Assembly (NCBI GenBank): GCA_900552605.1
Contig: USAR01000067.1
Location: forward strand, 1-7,420
From: an uncultured Oscillospiraceae bacterium
Lineage (GTDB): Bacteria; Bacillota; Clostridia; Oscillospirales; Acutalibacteraceae
Direction: 5' to 3'
Length of the DNA: 7,420 bases
Position 1 is the first letter of the stretch; every line of letters starts with the position of its first letter. The notes under the pieces were generated by a model that made no database searches, had not been told where the DNA came from, and worked only from the letters and a program-made list of their open reading frames with translations. Positions 6,459-7,420 of the stretch are shown here, piece by piece. Both the position numbers and the translations under genes were made by a program.

Positions 6459-7420
6459 CGGTTGATGAATTAGAATCAGGCAAAGCAGTGTGCTATAACG
6501 TTAACGGCGCAGTACCGGAGTCGGTTACTTTAAGGATTAAATCCGGCAACATAAGGCTTGAAGAGGGCAAAGATTATACCATCTCTTATGAGAATAACAA
6601 GAGTGTCGGCACAGCTTCAATGAAGCTTCAGTTTATGGTTAACTATAAAGGTTCGTGCAACTTTTCATACAAGGTTGATTACGGAACCGCAAGCGATTCA
6701 ATGTATGCTTCCTCAATTCAAGAGAATGAAAACGGTTGGTACAATAACGATGTAACCTTTACTGCAAACAGCGGTTATGAAATCGGCACAACTCCCGATA
6801 GTTTCTCTTCACAAGTTACTTTCACAAATGATGAATTGTTTGATTGCTTCTACGTTAAGGCTGCAAACGGCAACGTTTATAAAAAGGTAATAAGCATTGA
6901 TAAAACAGCGCCTGTTGTTACACTGGACGTTCAGAAGAATAAATTTAGATGCTTTATTAACAAAATAACATTTGGTCTGTTCTTTAAAGAAACAATTTCT
7001 GTAAGTATTGAGTCAAGTGATAATCTCAGCGGAATTGCAAAGACCGAATACCAAATTGTTGAAAATGAGAGCGATTATGATGTAAACGGCACTTGGGGTG
7101 CAGGTAAATTCTTCAAAATGAGCAACAAGCAAAAGTTTATTGTTTATGCAAGAGTAATCGACAAGGCAGGCAATGTAACAATTGTTAATTCAACCGGTAC
7201 GGTTATTTATTCCGAAAGCACTGCTCCCACAACAACCGGCACATTCGATAAAAAGGTTGGCAGCGAAGCTGATGTTAATCTTGAATTTACCCTTAACGGC
7301 AATACTGTAAACACTGTAAAACACGGCAATACTATGCTTACTAACGGCACCGATTATACAGTCAACGGCAATATTGTTACTGTTAAAAAGGAATACCTTA
7401 AGAATTTTGAGGCAGGTACA
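6449..7420 (+). pseudogene. Surface protein, third segment: Ig-like and CBM_X2-like domains, runs off the window
   Basis: The frame is open from 6449 to the last base without a stop and continues the segment before it after a one-base loss at about 6452-6456 (LTVDELESGKAVCYNVNG). It has at least two domain types. The first is Ig-like, with YTISYENNKSVGTASMKL, then TAPVVTLDV, and then SGIAKTEYQIVENESDYDV leading to ARVIDKAGNVT. From about 7260 it reads EADVNLEFTLNGNTVNTV, then LTNGTDYTVNGNIVTVKKEY, then LKNFEAGT. This matches my memory of CBM_X2, the domain of clostridial cellulosomal and surface proteins with the pattern L-x-xG-x-DY-x-V-x-G-x-x-VT-x-KKEYL. The whole product was probably a large exported surface protein; its C-terminal anchor lies beyond the window. 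No start codon with a ribosome binding site opens this segment. Confidence 0.8.

Overview
The window looks like chromosomal DNA of a low-to-moderate GC gut-type Clostridia (Oscillospiraceae or Lachnospiraceae-like). The clues are a CUT1-type sugar ABC permease, a Firmicutes-style split two-component operon, strong GGAGG-type ribosome binding sites, and a large repeat-rich surface protein with a CBM_X2-like domain. The organism call is inference from gene families and codon style.

Layout. Positions 2-739 hold the 3' part of a sugar ABC transporter permease, closed by a GC-rich hairpin (790-818). Positions 820-1190 hold no gene I can recognise. Positions 1193-1399 hold the decayed remnant of a small Cro/CI-type (YozG-like) regulator. 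Positions 1517-4747 hold a three-gene signalling operon: a seven-helix membrane sensor, a soluble PAS plus HATPase histidine kinase, and a NarL/LuxR-type response regulator. Only the kinase (3133-4116) is intact. The sensor carries three in-frame TAG codons and one frameshift; the regulator carries one TAG and one frameshift. The operon ends at a strong terminator (4788-4820).

From 4901 a good extended -10 promoter and an AGGAGG site lead into a chimeric reading frame. Its first ~45 codons look like the start of a receiver-like protein. They run directly into the inside of a right-handed beta-helix surface protein that has no signal peptide of its own. That surface protein is broken by two further frameshifts (about 5857 and 6453) and runs off the window at 7420. 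Its last segment (6449-7420) is an open frame with Ig-like and CBM_X2-like sequence.

Overall theme. Five neighbouring genes are broken while the permease and kinase are whole. All four clean frameshifts are losses of one base (modulo 3). All four in-frame stops in the signalling operon are TAG, each where glutamine would fit. The simplest reading is a decaying region plus a deletion or recombination that made the chimera. Sequencing or assembly error at homopolymers, and amber suppression, are alternatives that could be tested. I see no convincing evidence of a new functional system.
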